Shown: piece by piece, positions 1 to 5,490 of the stretch | Layout of the letters: each line of letters begins with the position of its first letter | Position numbering within the stretch: the stretch's first letter is position 1 | Assembly (NCBI GenBank): GCA_016218905.1 | Contig: JACRCS010000825.1 | Location: forward strand, 1-11,323 | Direction: 5' to 3' | From: Deltaproteobacteria bacterium | Lineage (GTDB): Bacteria; Desulfobacterota_C; Deferrisomatia; Deferrisomatales; JACRMM01 | Length of the DNA stretch: 11,323 nucleotides | Made by a program: the position numbers and the translations under genes | The notes under the pieces: model-generated | What the model was told of the DNA's origin: nothing | What the model saw: the letters and a program-made list of their open reading frames with translations, nothing else | Database searches by the model: none

Positions 1-2
1 AT

Positions 3-98
3 TCACTCCCTCTCCCCTGGCGGGAGAGGGTTGGGGTGAGGGGGGCTCGGCGACGCACATACCCCCCTCCCCCTGCCCCCTCCCGCGGGGGGAGGGGG
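3..98. repeat. Two GC-rich palindromic (REP-like) repeats
   Basis: Two stem-loops lie back to back in front of the first gene. The first (3-39) has a perfect 9-bp stem, CCCTCTCCC at 8-16 with GGGAGAGGG at 22-30, around the loop CTGGC. It is flanked by an outer TCAC/GTGA pair at 3-6 and 36-39. The second (76-98) has a 9-bp stem, CCCCCTCCC with GGGAGGGGG, around a 5-base loop. Neither is followed by a T-tract, so they look like dispersed intergenic palindromes rather than intrinsic terminators. Similar CCCTCTCCC/GGGAGAGGG units are common in GC-rich bacterial genomes. They could still stabilise or attenuate an operon message arriving from upstream. Confidence 0.7.
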
Positions 99-109
99 AA
101 CTTACCGGT

Positions 110-114
110 AGGAG
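110..114 (+). promoter_or_regulatory. Ribosome binding site fixing the start at 123
   Basis: AGGAG at 110-114 sits 8 bases ahead of ATG 123. It supports translation starting there, upstream of the in-frame TGA at 171, rather than at the GTG at 201, which has no comparable Shine-Dalgarno sequence. Confidence 0.75.
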
Positions 115-122
115 AGCGAGTG

Positions 123-884
123 ATGGACCTCGAGTTCAAGCCGAACATCTTGGGTTTCGTCTGCAATTGGTGAGCGTACGGGTCTGCGGACCTGGCTGGC
201 GTGTCCAGACTACAATATACGACCGACATCAAGCTCATCCGCGTCATGTGCACCGGCAGGGTGGACCTGGGGTTCGTCCTGCGCGCCTTCTCGAACGGGA
301 AGGACGGCGTCTTCATCGGGGGGTGCCACCTCGGTGACTGCCACTACGTCACGGAAGGCAACTACCACGCGCTCCACATGGTGGAGCTCGCGAAGAAGCT
401 CCTCGGTTACGTCGGGGTGAACCCCGCGCGGCTGCGGATCGAGTGGATCTCCGCCGGCGAGGGGATCCGGTTCGCCGAGGTCATGAACGACTTCAGCAAG
501 CAGCTCCAGCAGGCAGGCCCGCTCGGCAAGAGCGAGGGCATCGACGCCGCCACGCTGAAGCTCAAGCTCGAGGCGCTCACCCGGATGATTCCCTACGTCC
601 GTCTCGTGGAGCGGGAGAGGCTGCGGGTGAAGTTCAAGACGGAGCAGGAGTACCGGGCGTTCTTCGACAGCGAAGAGGTCGACAAGGTCCTCCGCGAGCT
701 CCTGGCGGACAAGCTCGCCATGAGTCAGATCATGCTGCTCCTCGGCGAGAGGGAGTTCTCCCTGGAGGAGATCTCCGACAAGCTCCACCTGAGCCCCTCC
801 GAAGTGTCGAGGCACCTCGGCAGCTCGGCGCGGCACGGACTGGTCCGGTACGACCAGGGCCAGGAGCGGTTCGCGCTCGCGTGA
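123..884 (+). CDS. Selenocysteine-containing MvhD/BamF-like iron-sulfur subunit with C-terminal winged helix
   Basis: This is an electron-transfer subunit of the MvhD/FlpD/BamF family, which carries a [2Fe-2S] cluster and links HdrA-like flavoproteins to an electron donor. Seen: ATG 123 with a good ribosome binding site, then 16 codons ending CNW, an in-frame TGA (171-173) and AYGSADLAGVSRLQY. The family consensus is CNWC-S-Y-x-GAD, so the TGA stands exactly where homologues have Cys and is read as Sec17 of 253 residues. Other conserved candidate ligands are Cys43 (MCTGR) and Cys68/Cys73 (GCHLGDCHY). The MvhD domain spans about 5-135. Residues 185-253 resemble an ArsR-type winged helix (FSLEEISDKLHLSPSEVSRH). 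This is the first visible gene of the operon; an HdrA-like partner would be expected just upstream of the window. Known: archaeal VhuD and bacterial BamF include selenoproteins. If TGA is a true stop, only a truncated product from GTG 201 would be made, which I consider unlikely. Confidence 0.88.
182..210 (+). promoter_or_regulatory. Candidate bacterial SECIS hairpin
   Basis: Directly downstream of the UGA the message can fold: GTCT (182-185) pairs with AGAC (207-210), and GGAC (188-191) pairs with GTCC (203-206). GC at 186-187 is bulged and the 11-base loop (192-202) contains UGGCUGGC. The loop begins 18 nt after the UGA, within the spacing usual for bacterial SECIS elements, which lie inside the reading frame and recruit SelB. 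The stem is short and bulged, and no energy calculation was possible, so this is a candidate only. Confidence 0.45.
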
Positions 885-936
885 GCGGGGCGCTGGAAGA
901 GAGGCAGGTTTAGGACCCCCCGGGCGCGAGCGCGCC

Positions 937-1065
937 CCGGTTATCGGTTCTCGGTTGTCGGTTCGGGGTAAAGGCCGACGACGCCCAGGAGGGGCTAGTG
1001 CCGCGGAGCCCAGGAGGGGCGGGAGCGGCGAAACCGAAAACCGACGACCGAGAACCGGCAACCGG
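937..1065. repeat. Large inverted repeat built from CGGTTNT heptamers
   Basis: The left arm (937-963) is a run of 7-base units of the form CGGTTAT, CGGTTCT, CGGTTGT. The right arm (1039-1065) is its reverse complement with 3 differences in 27 positions. As RNA, two of these are G-U pairs, so 26 of 27 positions can pair, around a 75-base loop (964-1038). A small hairpin, GGGCGC/GCGCCC at 922-937, precedes it. The structure fills the gap between the MvhD-like and NuoE-like genes and could modulate read-through or mRNA decay. It lacks a T-tract, so it is not a standard terminator. Confidence 0.8.
984..1031 (+). repeat. GC-rich interspersed repeat, copy A
   Basis: A stretch of about 48 bases containing GGAGGGGCTAGTGCCGCGGA and ending GGAGCGGCGA. 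It shares roughly 34 of 44 aligned positions with copy B at 3946-3994. It forms most of the loop of the heptamer inverted repeat. Confidence 0.5.
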
Positions 1066-1096
1066 TCCTCACAGCTCATGAGGTTAGGACGCCACG

Positions 1097-1549
1097 ATGG
1101 ACAATGCCACGATCGACCAGATCATCGAAAAGCACGGGTGCAAGGCGAGCTCGCTCATCTTGATCCTGATGGACATCCAGCACGAGCACCACTGGCTCCC
1201 AAAGGAAGCGCTGGAGCGGGTGGCCGACCGGCTCGAGGTGCCGCTGGCCCGGGTCCGGCAGATCGCGAGCTTCTACAAGACCTTCAGCCTGGTTCCCAAG
1301 GGCCGGCACGAGATCCACATCTGCACAGGCACCTCGTGTCACCTCCGCGGCGCGCAGCAGGTCATCGACGCGCTCGAAGAGGTAATCGGGATCAAGCCGG
1401 GCGAGACCGCGGCGGACTCGAAGTTCAGCCTCGAGACGGTCAACTGCCTTGGCTGCTGCGCCCTGGGCCCCGTCGTGGAGATCGACGGCAAGCACCACGG
1501 CAAGATGGTTCCGGAAAAGACAGCGGACGTTCTGAAGAGCGTCGAGTAA
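1097..1549 (+). CDS. NuoE-like [2Fe-2S] thioredoxin-fold subunit (BamG-type)
   Basis: A 150-residue member of the NuoE/HndA family. These small proteins hold one [2Fe-2S] cluster in a thioredoxin-like domain and partner a NuoF-type flavoprotein. Residues 1-70 form the usual N-terminal helical part (ILMDIQHEHHWLPKEAL, VRQIASFYKTF). The cluster ligands are visible as Cys76-x4-Cys81 (CTGTSC) and Cys117-x3-Cys121 (CLGCC); Cys120 is extra. The length is typical. ATG 1097 follows TAGGA by 7 bases. The next gene starts 9 bases after the stop, so the two are co-transcribed and probably form one heterodimer. No other complex I genes are present, so this is a soluble NADH/ferredoxin-type module and not respiratory complex I. 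Confidence 0.9.
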   Translation: MDNATIDQIIEKHGCKASSLILILMDIQHEHHWLPKEALERVADRLEVPLARVRQIASFYKTFSLVPKGRHEIHICTGTSCHLRGAQQVIDALEEVIGIKPGETAADSKFSLETVNCLGCCALGPVVEIDGKHHGKMVPEKTADVLKSVE

Positions 1550-1558
1550 GGGAAAACG

Positions 1559-3259
1559 ATGAGGATCGATTCGCCCGAGCAACTGGAAGAGGTCCGCAAG
1601 GGGATCCTGGCGCAGAGGGATCCGGAGAAACCGTGCATCGCGATCTGTGGAGCGCCCAACTGCCACACGCTCGGCAAGGAGCGCCTCTTTCGCGCGGTCG
1701 AGGAAGAGATCGAGAAACGCTCCCTCCAGGCGAAGGTGGATGTGCGGAAGACCGGTTGCCTCGGCTTTTGCGAGAAGGGGCCCGTGGTCGTCGTCTACCC
1801 CCGGGAGCTCTGGTACGTGGGGGTGGCAGCCGAGGACGCCGCCGAGATCGTGAGTGAGACCGTCGAGAAGAAGCCCGTCGACCGGCTCCTCTTCGCCGAC
1901 CCGAAGACCGGTGCCAAGGCGCTGCGGCGCGAGGAGATCCCCTTCTACAACGGCCAGACCGAGTACCTCCTCGGCAAGAACGGCCGGCTGGACCCGAAGA
2001 GCATGGAGGATTACCTCGCCCTCGGCGGCTACGGCGCGCTCTCGAAGGCGCTCTTCCAGCTCAGTCCCGAGGGAGTGCTCGACGAGGTGAAGAAGGCCAA
2101 TCTCCGCGGCCGCGGGGGCGGCGGCTTCCCCGCCGGGTCGAAGTGGGAGACCACCCGCAACGCGCCCGGCCAGGTGAAGTACGTGATCGTGAACGGCCAC
2201 GAGGGCGAGCCCGGGGCGTTCATGGACCGGGCCCTCTTCACGGGCAACCCCCACGCCGTCCTCGAGGGGCTGATCATCGGCGCCTACGCCATCGGCGCCC
2301 ACCAGGGCTTCATCTACACGCGCCACGACAGCCCGATGCTCCTCGAGAACCTCAACCGGGCGCTGGATCAGGCGAGGGAGTACGGGTTCCTGGGCACGAA
2401 CATCCTCGGCTCCGGGTTCGACTTCGAGGTCGAGGTGCACTTCGACGTCGGGATCTTCGTCTCCGGCGAGTCGAGCGCCCTCATGCGCTCCATCGAGGGG
2501 AAGAACCCCGAGCCTCGGCCCAAGTACATCCGCACCTCGGTGAGCGGGATCTGGGACCGGCCGAGCAACCTCAACAACGTCGAGACCTGGGCCAACGTCC
2601 CGCTGATCATCAACAACGGCTCCGAGTGGTACTCGGCTATCGGGACGGAGCGGAGCAAGGGCGTGAAGCTCCTCTCCATGTCCGGCAGCATCGCGAACAT
2701 CGGCGTCGTGGAGGTGCCCTTCGGGACCCCGCTCCGAAAGATCGTCTACGAGATGGGCGGCGGCGTTCCCAACGGGAAGAAGCTGAAGGCCGTCCACTTC
2801 GGCGGGCCCATGGGGGGCTCCATCCCAGAGAGCCTCATCGACACCCCTCTCGACTTCGACGCGCTCTCGAAGCTCGGCGCTCCCATGGGTGCGGGCGCCA
2901 TGCTCGTCGTCGACGAAGACACCTGCATGGTCGACCTGACCCGGTTCTTCCTCGGCTTCCTGACGACCGAGTCCTGCGGGAAGTGCGTCCCCTGCCGGGA
3001 GGGCATCCGCCAGATGCTCAAGATCGTCACGCGGATCACCGAGGGAAGGGGCCGCGAAGGCGACCTCGAGGAACTGGAGAAGATCGCCTCCGTGTCGAAG
3101 GCGGCCTCACTCTGCTCCCTCGGGAGGACGGCTCCCGACCCGCTCCGGAGCGCGCTCCGGTACTTCCGGGAGGAGTTCGAGGCGCACATCAAGGAGAAGC
3201 GGTGCCCGGCCCAGGCGTGCAAGGCGCTGCGTCCGGAGGCCGGTGCCCAGGCCGCCTGA
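1559..3259 (+). CDS. NuoF-like FMN/iron-sulfur flavoprotein (BamH/HydB-type)
   Basis: A 566-residue flavoprotein of the NuoF/HndC/HydB/BamH family, which passes electrons between a nucleotide (or other two-electron donor), FMN and iron-sulfur clusters. Domains: a thioredoxin-like [2Fe-2S] domain at about 25-105 with Cys30, Cys35, Cys67 and Cys71; the FMN-binding loop GRGGGGFPAGSKW at 184-196; an SLBB-like segment at about 365-450; and the N3-type [4Fe-4S] site Cys473, Cys476, Cys479 and Cys519. It ends soon after (KRCPAQACK), without the C-terminal 2[4Fe-4S] ferredoxin present in many HydB proteins. Two signature motifs deviate: NGHEGEPGAFMDR (212-224), where NADEG(E/D)PG is usual, and GESSAL (303-308), where GEETAL is usual. 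Both lie in the FMN/nucleotide pocket, so donor specificity may differ from NADH. It starts 9 bases after the NuoE-like stop, with GGGA as the ribosome binding site. Confidence 0.9.
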   Translation: MRIDSPEQLEEVRKGILAQRDPEKPCIAICGAPNCHTLGKERLFRAVEEEIEKRSLQAKVDVRKTGCLGFCEKGPVVVVYPRELWYVGVAAEDAAEIVSETVEKKPVDRLLFADPKTGAKALRREEIPFYNGQTEYLLGKNGRLDPKSMEDYLALGGYGALSKALFQLSPEGVLDEVKKANLRGRGGGGFPAGSKWETTRNAPGQVKYVIVNGHEGEPGAFMDRALFTGNPHAVLEGLIIGAYAIGAHQGFIYTRHDSPMLLENLNRALDQAREYGFLGTNILGSGFDFEVEVHFDVGIFVSGESSALMRSIEGKNPEPRPKYIRTSVSGIWDRPSNLNNVETWANVPLIINNGSEWYSAIGTERSKGVKLLSMSGSIANIGVVEVPFGTPLRKIVYEMGGGVPNGKKLKAVHFGGPMGGSIPESLIDTPLDFDALSKLGAPMGAGAMLVVDEDTCMVDLTRFFLGFLTTESCGKCVPCREGIRQMLKIVTRITEGRGREGDLEELEKIASVSKAASLCSLGRTAPDPLRSALRYFREEFEAHIKEKRCPAQACKALRPEAGAQAA

Positions 3260-3320
3260 GCCGGTCCGGATCGGGCAGAACGATCGCGAGAAGCGCATCC
3301 CAGTCGGAGAGAGTGTTGCG

Positions 3321-3914
3321 ATGACGGAAGTCGTACTGCAGATAGACGGGACGGAAGTGAAGGCGACCCAAGGGATGACCGTCCTGGAGGCGGCCAAGAG
3401 CGCGGGGATCTCCATCCCGACGCTCTGCCACGCCGATATCCTGGAACCCTACGGCGGCTGCCGGGTGTGCACGGTGGAGGTGGAGTCCCGCGGCAGGAAG
3501 AACCTGGTCGCGGCCTGCCTCTATCCCGTGGAGAAGAACCTGGCGGTCCGGACCCGTTCCGAGCAAATCGACGAGATCCGCAAGACGCTGGTGGAGATGC
3601 TCCTCGCCCACGCTCCGGACTCCCCCGAGCTGATGACCTTGGCCGAGGAGTACGGCGCCGATAGGGCGCGGTTCGAGCGGGAGGCTTCGTTCTGCGTCCT
3701 CTGCGGCCTCTGCGTGCGCTACTGCGCCGAGGTCAAGAAGAAGGACGCCCTCACCTTCGTCGACCGGGGAGCGAGGCGGGAGATCAGCTTCATCCCGGAG
3801 ATCGCCGCCAAGGAGTGCTGGAACTGCAAGGAGTGTTTTCCGCTCTGCCCCACCTCGGCCCTCCAGGCGGCGTTCGTCCTCACCCGAGGGCTCACCGGGG
3901 CGGATCGGGAGTAG
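3321..3914 (+). CDS. Short NuoG-like [2Fe-2S]/2x[4Fe-4S] ferredoxin subunit (BamI-type)
   Basis: A 197-residue electron-transfer protein corresponding to the N-terminal part of NuoG/HydA. Residues 1-80 are a plant-type [2Fe-2S] ferredoxin domain with Cys36, Cys47, Cys50 and Cys66. The two [4Fe-4S] motifs follow: Cys125, 128, 131, 135 (CVLCGLCVRYC) and Cys166, 169, 172, 176 (CWNCKECFPLC). The intervening region (about 93-115) keeps a His (LLAHAPDSPEL) but lacks the HxxxCxxC residues that bind the extra cluster in NuoG. No catalytic domain is present. An in-frame upstream start at 3243 overlaps the NuoF-like gene, but ATG 3321 has GGAGAGA 8 bases ahead and gives the family N-terminus. It probably collects electrons from the NuoF-like subunit for the HdrA/MvhD side of the complex. 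Last gene of the operon. Confidence 0.88.
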   Translation: MTEVVLQIDGTEVKATQGMTVLEAAKSAGISIPTLCHADILEPYGGCRVCTVEVESRGRKNLVAACLYPVEKNLAVRTRSEQIDEIRKTLVEMLLAHAPDSPELMTLAEEYGADRARFEREASFCVLCGLCVRYCAEVKKKDALTFVDRGARREISFIPEIAAKECWNCKECFPLCPTSALQAAFVLTRGLTGADRE

Positions 3915-3945
3915 CGGTTCCCCGGATCTTCACGGGCGGAACGAG

Positions 3946-3994
3946 TCCACGGAGGGACTTGCGCCGCGAGGTCACGGAGGAGCAGGAGCGGCGA
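3946..3994 (+). repeat. GC-rich interspersed repeat, copy B
   Basis: Second diverged copy of the element at 984-1031. It contains GGAGGGACTTGCGCCGCGAG and GGAGCAGGAGCGGCGA. It begins 31 bases after the BamI-like stop codon. Confidence 0.5.
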
Positions 3995-4012
3995 CGCGCT
4001 GCGACGGGACCG

Positions 4013-4034
4013 CCCGGCCAGTCCGGGAGCTTTT
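4013..4034 (+). terminator. Weak intrinsic terminator after the electron-transfer operon
   Basis: CCCGG (4013-4017), loop CCAGT and CCGGG (4023-4027) are followed by AGCTTTT. The stem is only 5 bp and the T-run 4 bases, so efficiency is uncertain. The position, about 100 bases after the last gene of the operon, is appropriate. Confidence 0.4.
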
Positions 4035-4084
4035 GCGTCGTCACCCCCCATCCCTCAATCGCAGCCTCAACCTCAACAGTCATC

Positions 4085-4497
4085 CTTCAGCCCGCCCGGA
4101 AGCCGGCCGAAAAGTGAATTCTCCGGCCCGGAGCTCCCCCTGGGCACCCGCCTCTGACGAGTTGGCGCAAGTGGTTGGAAAGAGTAGTGATTTCTGGACT
4201 TGCGCGCCGACCCTGGCGCGAAGTAGCAGTAGAAGAGCCTCTGCGCACCAAATATTCTGTGCAGGTTGTGCCGGATCCCTTCCGCGCGCCGGTTCACACC
4301 GGGCCAAACGTGCAAGTTGCGGAGCCGTTCGGGTAAAACCGAAAGCAACGGCTTGCGCGCGGCTCTTGAGCTGGCTAAACGTATAGGCGAGTTTTGCGGA
4401 CATACGAAACAGGTCCGGCTAAGACCGTTTTGCTCCTCACGCCCAAGTAGTTTCTGTCAATCTGTCCGTTTCCATGTGGGGAGACAGTCAGACCATC
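4085..4497. other. Hairpin-rich non-coding block of lower GC
   Basis: About 410 bases with no convincing protein and visibly lower GC than the flanking genes. It holds several inverted repeats. GGCGCAAGT (4164-4172) pairs with ACTTGCGC (4198-4205). CGCGCC (4203-4208) pairs with GGCGCG (4215-4220), so these two stems compete. A nested stem lies at 4323-4353 (AGCCG/CGGCT outside TTCGG/CCGAA around GTAAAA). CGGAC/GTCCG pairs near 4397-4417. I recognise no riboswitch or RNA family and find no tRNA. It may be a leader or small RNA for the downstream 56-codon ORF, or a decayed mobile element. Confidence 0.4.
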
Positions 4498-4503
4498 AGG
4501 AGG
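4498..4503 (+). promoter_or_regulatory. Strong Shine-Dalgarno for the 56-codon ORF
   Basis: A perfect AGGAGG lies 10 bases ahead of ATG 4514. It is the strongest ribosome binding site in this otherwise non-coding stretch and the main reason for calling the small gene. Confidence 0.55.
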
Positions 4504-4513
4504 CAACGAGTAC

Positions 4514-4684
4514 ATGGTGAACCGAACTACCATCCGGCGCAGGAATGACCAGCAAGAGGAACCCGCCGCGCGCCCGGCCGTCAAACTGATCCGCCGAGGG
4601 GAGGCCGCGCCCGCGGCCGATGCGGTCGAGCGCAAGCTGCGCGCCGACGTCGAGGCGTGGCTGAAGGCCCGAAGGGCCGCCTGA
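4514..4684 (+). CDS. Small basic hypothetical protein (56 aa)
   Basis: An ATG-to-TGA frame of 56 codons beginning MVNRTTIRRRNDQQEEPAAR and ending EAWLKARRAA. It is rich in Arg, Ala and Glu. The N-terminus is strongly basic, and a likely amphipathic helix spans about residues 32-56 (ADAVERKLRADVEAWLKARR). There is no Cys, no signal peptide and no membrane segment. Support comes from the perfect AGGAGG ahead of it, and from codon third positions that become GC-rich inside the frame while the DNA upstream is GC-poorer. I do not recognise the family. It could be a small nucleic-acid-binding or regulatory protein, but nothing proves it is expressed. The 156 bases after it hold nothing recognisable until the MITE. 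Confidence 0.5.
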   Translation: MVNRTTIRRRNDQQEEPAARPAVKLIRRGEAAPAADAVERKLRADVEAWLKARRAA

Positions 4685-4840
4685 CCGGGCTCCTCCTCCG
4701 GTGACGCGCGGCCGCGCGTTCCAGGACCTCACTCGAACATCGAGAGGCCGCGGTTCAGGAACGGCGACCCGCCGACACCCCCAGCAGGCTACCAAGAGAG
4801 CAGCTTGCGCCGGTCCCGAGTCGGGCCTTCCTCTATCGGC

Positions 4841-4961
4841 CTAGTGTCCCGTTCAGGAAGTTCCTTCCTGCTATTCAGCCCCCGCGTTGGCCGAACGGCG
4901 CTGATTCGCCACCGTTCGTCCTGCTGGTTGCGATGCACGAACTAACCGCACGGGACACTAG
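4841..4961. mobile_element. 121-bp MITE with 12-bp terminal inverted repeats
   Basis: A perfect 12-bp inverted repeat bounds the element: CTAGTGTCCCGT at 4841-4852 and ACGGGACACTAG at 4950-4961. The outermost CTAG on each side is the likely target-site duplication, with termini GTGTCCCGT/ACGGGACAC; a TA duplication is also possible. CTAG/YTAR targets are typical of the IS5 group and TA targets of IS630. No transposase is encoded, so it would move in trans. Inside is a strong hairpin, CGAACGG (4892-4898) with CCGTTCG (4912-4918), and a small GGAAGTTCCTTCC palindrome near 4857-4869. The right end coincides with the stop codon of the minus-strand gene beside it. Confidence 0.78.
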
Positions 4962-5422
4962 AAGCAACCCAGCTGACACTGCCGAAACTTATACCTCCGG
5001 GCGTTGGCGGCGGCGACGACGGTCTTCGGCCTGATCGCGAGCTCGCTTGCGAGCGCGAAGAGGGCGGAGCAGGTGAGCCCCTCGCCCAGGTGAAGGTCCT
5101 CGACCCGGCGGGCGACCTCGTCGTCGAACGGCTCCGCCTCCTCGCCGATCGAGGAGGTCTTCCCGACCTTGAAGGCGCCCAGTTGGCAATCGCTCACGCG
5201 GATGCCGAGCCGGTCGACCATCACGCCGACGTCGAGGCGCGAGACGCCGAGGTCCTTCGCCACCCTCCAGGCGGACGGGCACGGAACGCAGCCGTCCTTG
5301 ACCGCCGCCCGGACCGCCTTCTCCAGCTCGGCCAGCGCTTCTTCTGAGAGGTTCCCCGGGTTCTCCGGCAGTTGGATCCTGCCGCGCTTCTTCTTGCGGT
5401 CCGCGTCGTTGAACTCACGCAT
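4958..5422 (-). CDS. Hypothetical protein with a duplicated HTH-like CQLG module
   Basis: A 154-residue soluble protein of unknown function. Residues 1-20 are charged and basic (ADRKKKRGR). Two related modules follow. Module 1 is at about 44-84, with Cys45, Cys48, a helix-turn-helix-like AWRVAKDLGVSRLDVGVMVD and the ending DCQLGAF. Module 2 is at about 113-154, with Cys118, LFALASELAIRPKTVVAAAN and the ending QCQLGCF. Cys48 aligns with Cys118 and Cys79 with Cys149, so the modules arose by duplication. The helix pattern suggests DNA binding and the paired cysteines suggest metal or redox sensing; both are inference. ATG 5422 is preferred over an in-frame start 15 codons upstream because GAGG lies 8 bases before it. 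The stop codon lies in the CTAG at the MITE border; the reconstructed empty site still reads TTC TAG, so the protein is probably intact. It is divergent from the PBP1B/tungsten-enzyme pair. Confidence 0.75.
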   Translation of the reverse strand: MREFNDADRKKKRGRIQLPENPGNLSEEALAELEKAVRAAVKDGCVPCPSAWRVAKDLGVSRLDVGVMVDRLGIRVSDCQLGAFKVGKTSSIGEEAEPFDDEVARRVEDLHLGEGLTCSALFALASELAIRPKTVVAAANARRYKFRQCQLGCF

Positions 5423-5457
5423 GTGGCTATCCTCAGGTGAGTGGTTTCGAGCCGTCC

Positions 5458-5463
5458 ATTCTA
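5458..5463 (-). promoter_or_regulatory. Possible -10 element of the minus-strand gene
   Basis: Read on the minus strand this is TAGAAT, a good sigma-70-type -10 match. It would place a transcript start near 5451, about 29 bases ahead of ATG 5422. No convincing -35 hexamer is seen at 17 bp, which fits a promoter needing an activator. Confidence 0.35.
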
Positions 5464-5490
5464 CCATCCCACGCCCTCCGCCCGAGAGCC

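Noticed and set aside
201..884. Starting the MvhD-like gene at GTG 201
   Set aside because: No Shine-Dalgarno precedes it, and it removes the conserved CNW-x-(S/A)Y segment that is present in frame upstream of and around the TGA.
922..937. Intrinsic terminator after the MvhD-like gene
   Set aside because: The stem GGGCGC/GCGCCC has no T-tract and runs straight into the heptamer repeat; the downstream genes clearly belong to the same module.
937..1065. CRISPR array
   Set aside because: The heptamers are contiguous and arranged as an inverted repeat, with no spacers of constant length and no cas genes.
1076..2797. 573-codon open frame on the minus strand opposite the NuoE/NuoF-like genes
   Set aside because: Its translation has no domain and is the usual GC-bias shadow, rich in Leu, Asp, Arg and Pro. 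The plus-strand genes carry complete cofactor motifs.
3243..3320. N-terminal extension of the BamI-like gene from 3243
   Set aside because: It overlaps the NuoF-like coding end and adds residues unlike any ferredoxin; ATG 3321 has a proper ribosome binding site.
1097..3914. Respiratory complex I operon or an [FeFe]-hydrogenase
   Set aside because: Only NuoE-, NuoF- and short NuoG-like subunits are present, with no membrane Nuo subunits and no H-cluster domain.
4289..4302. tRNA-like T-arm (CCGGTTCACACCGG)
   Set aside because: The loop does not fit TTCRANY with a 5-bp stem, and no acceptor, D or anticodon arms are found, so it is not a tRNA and not selC.
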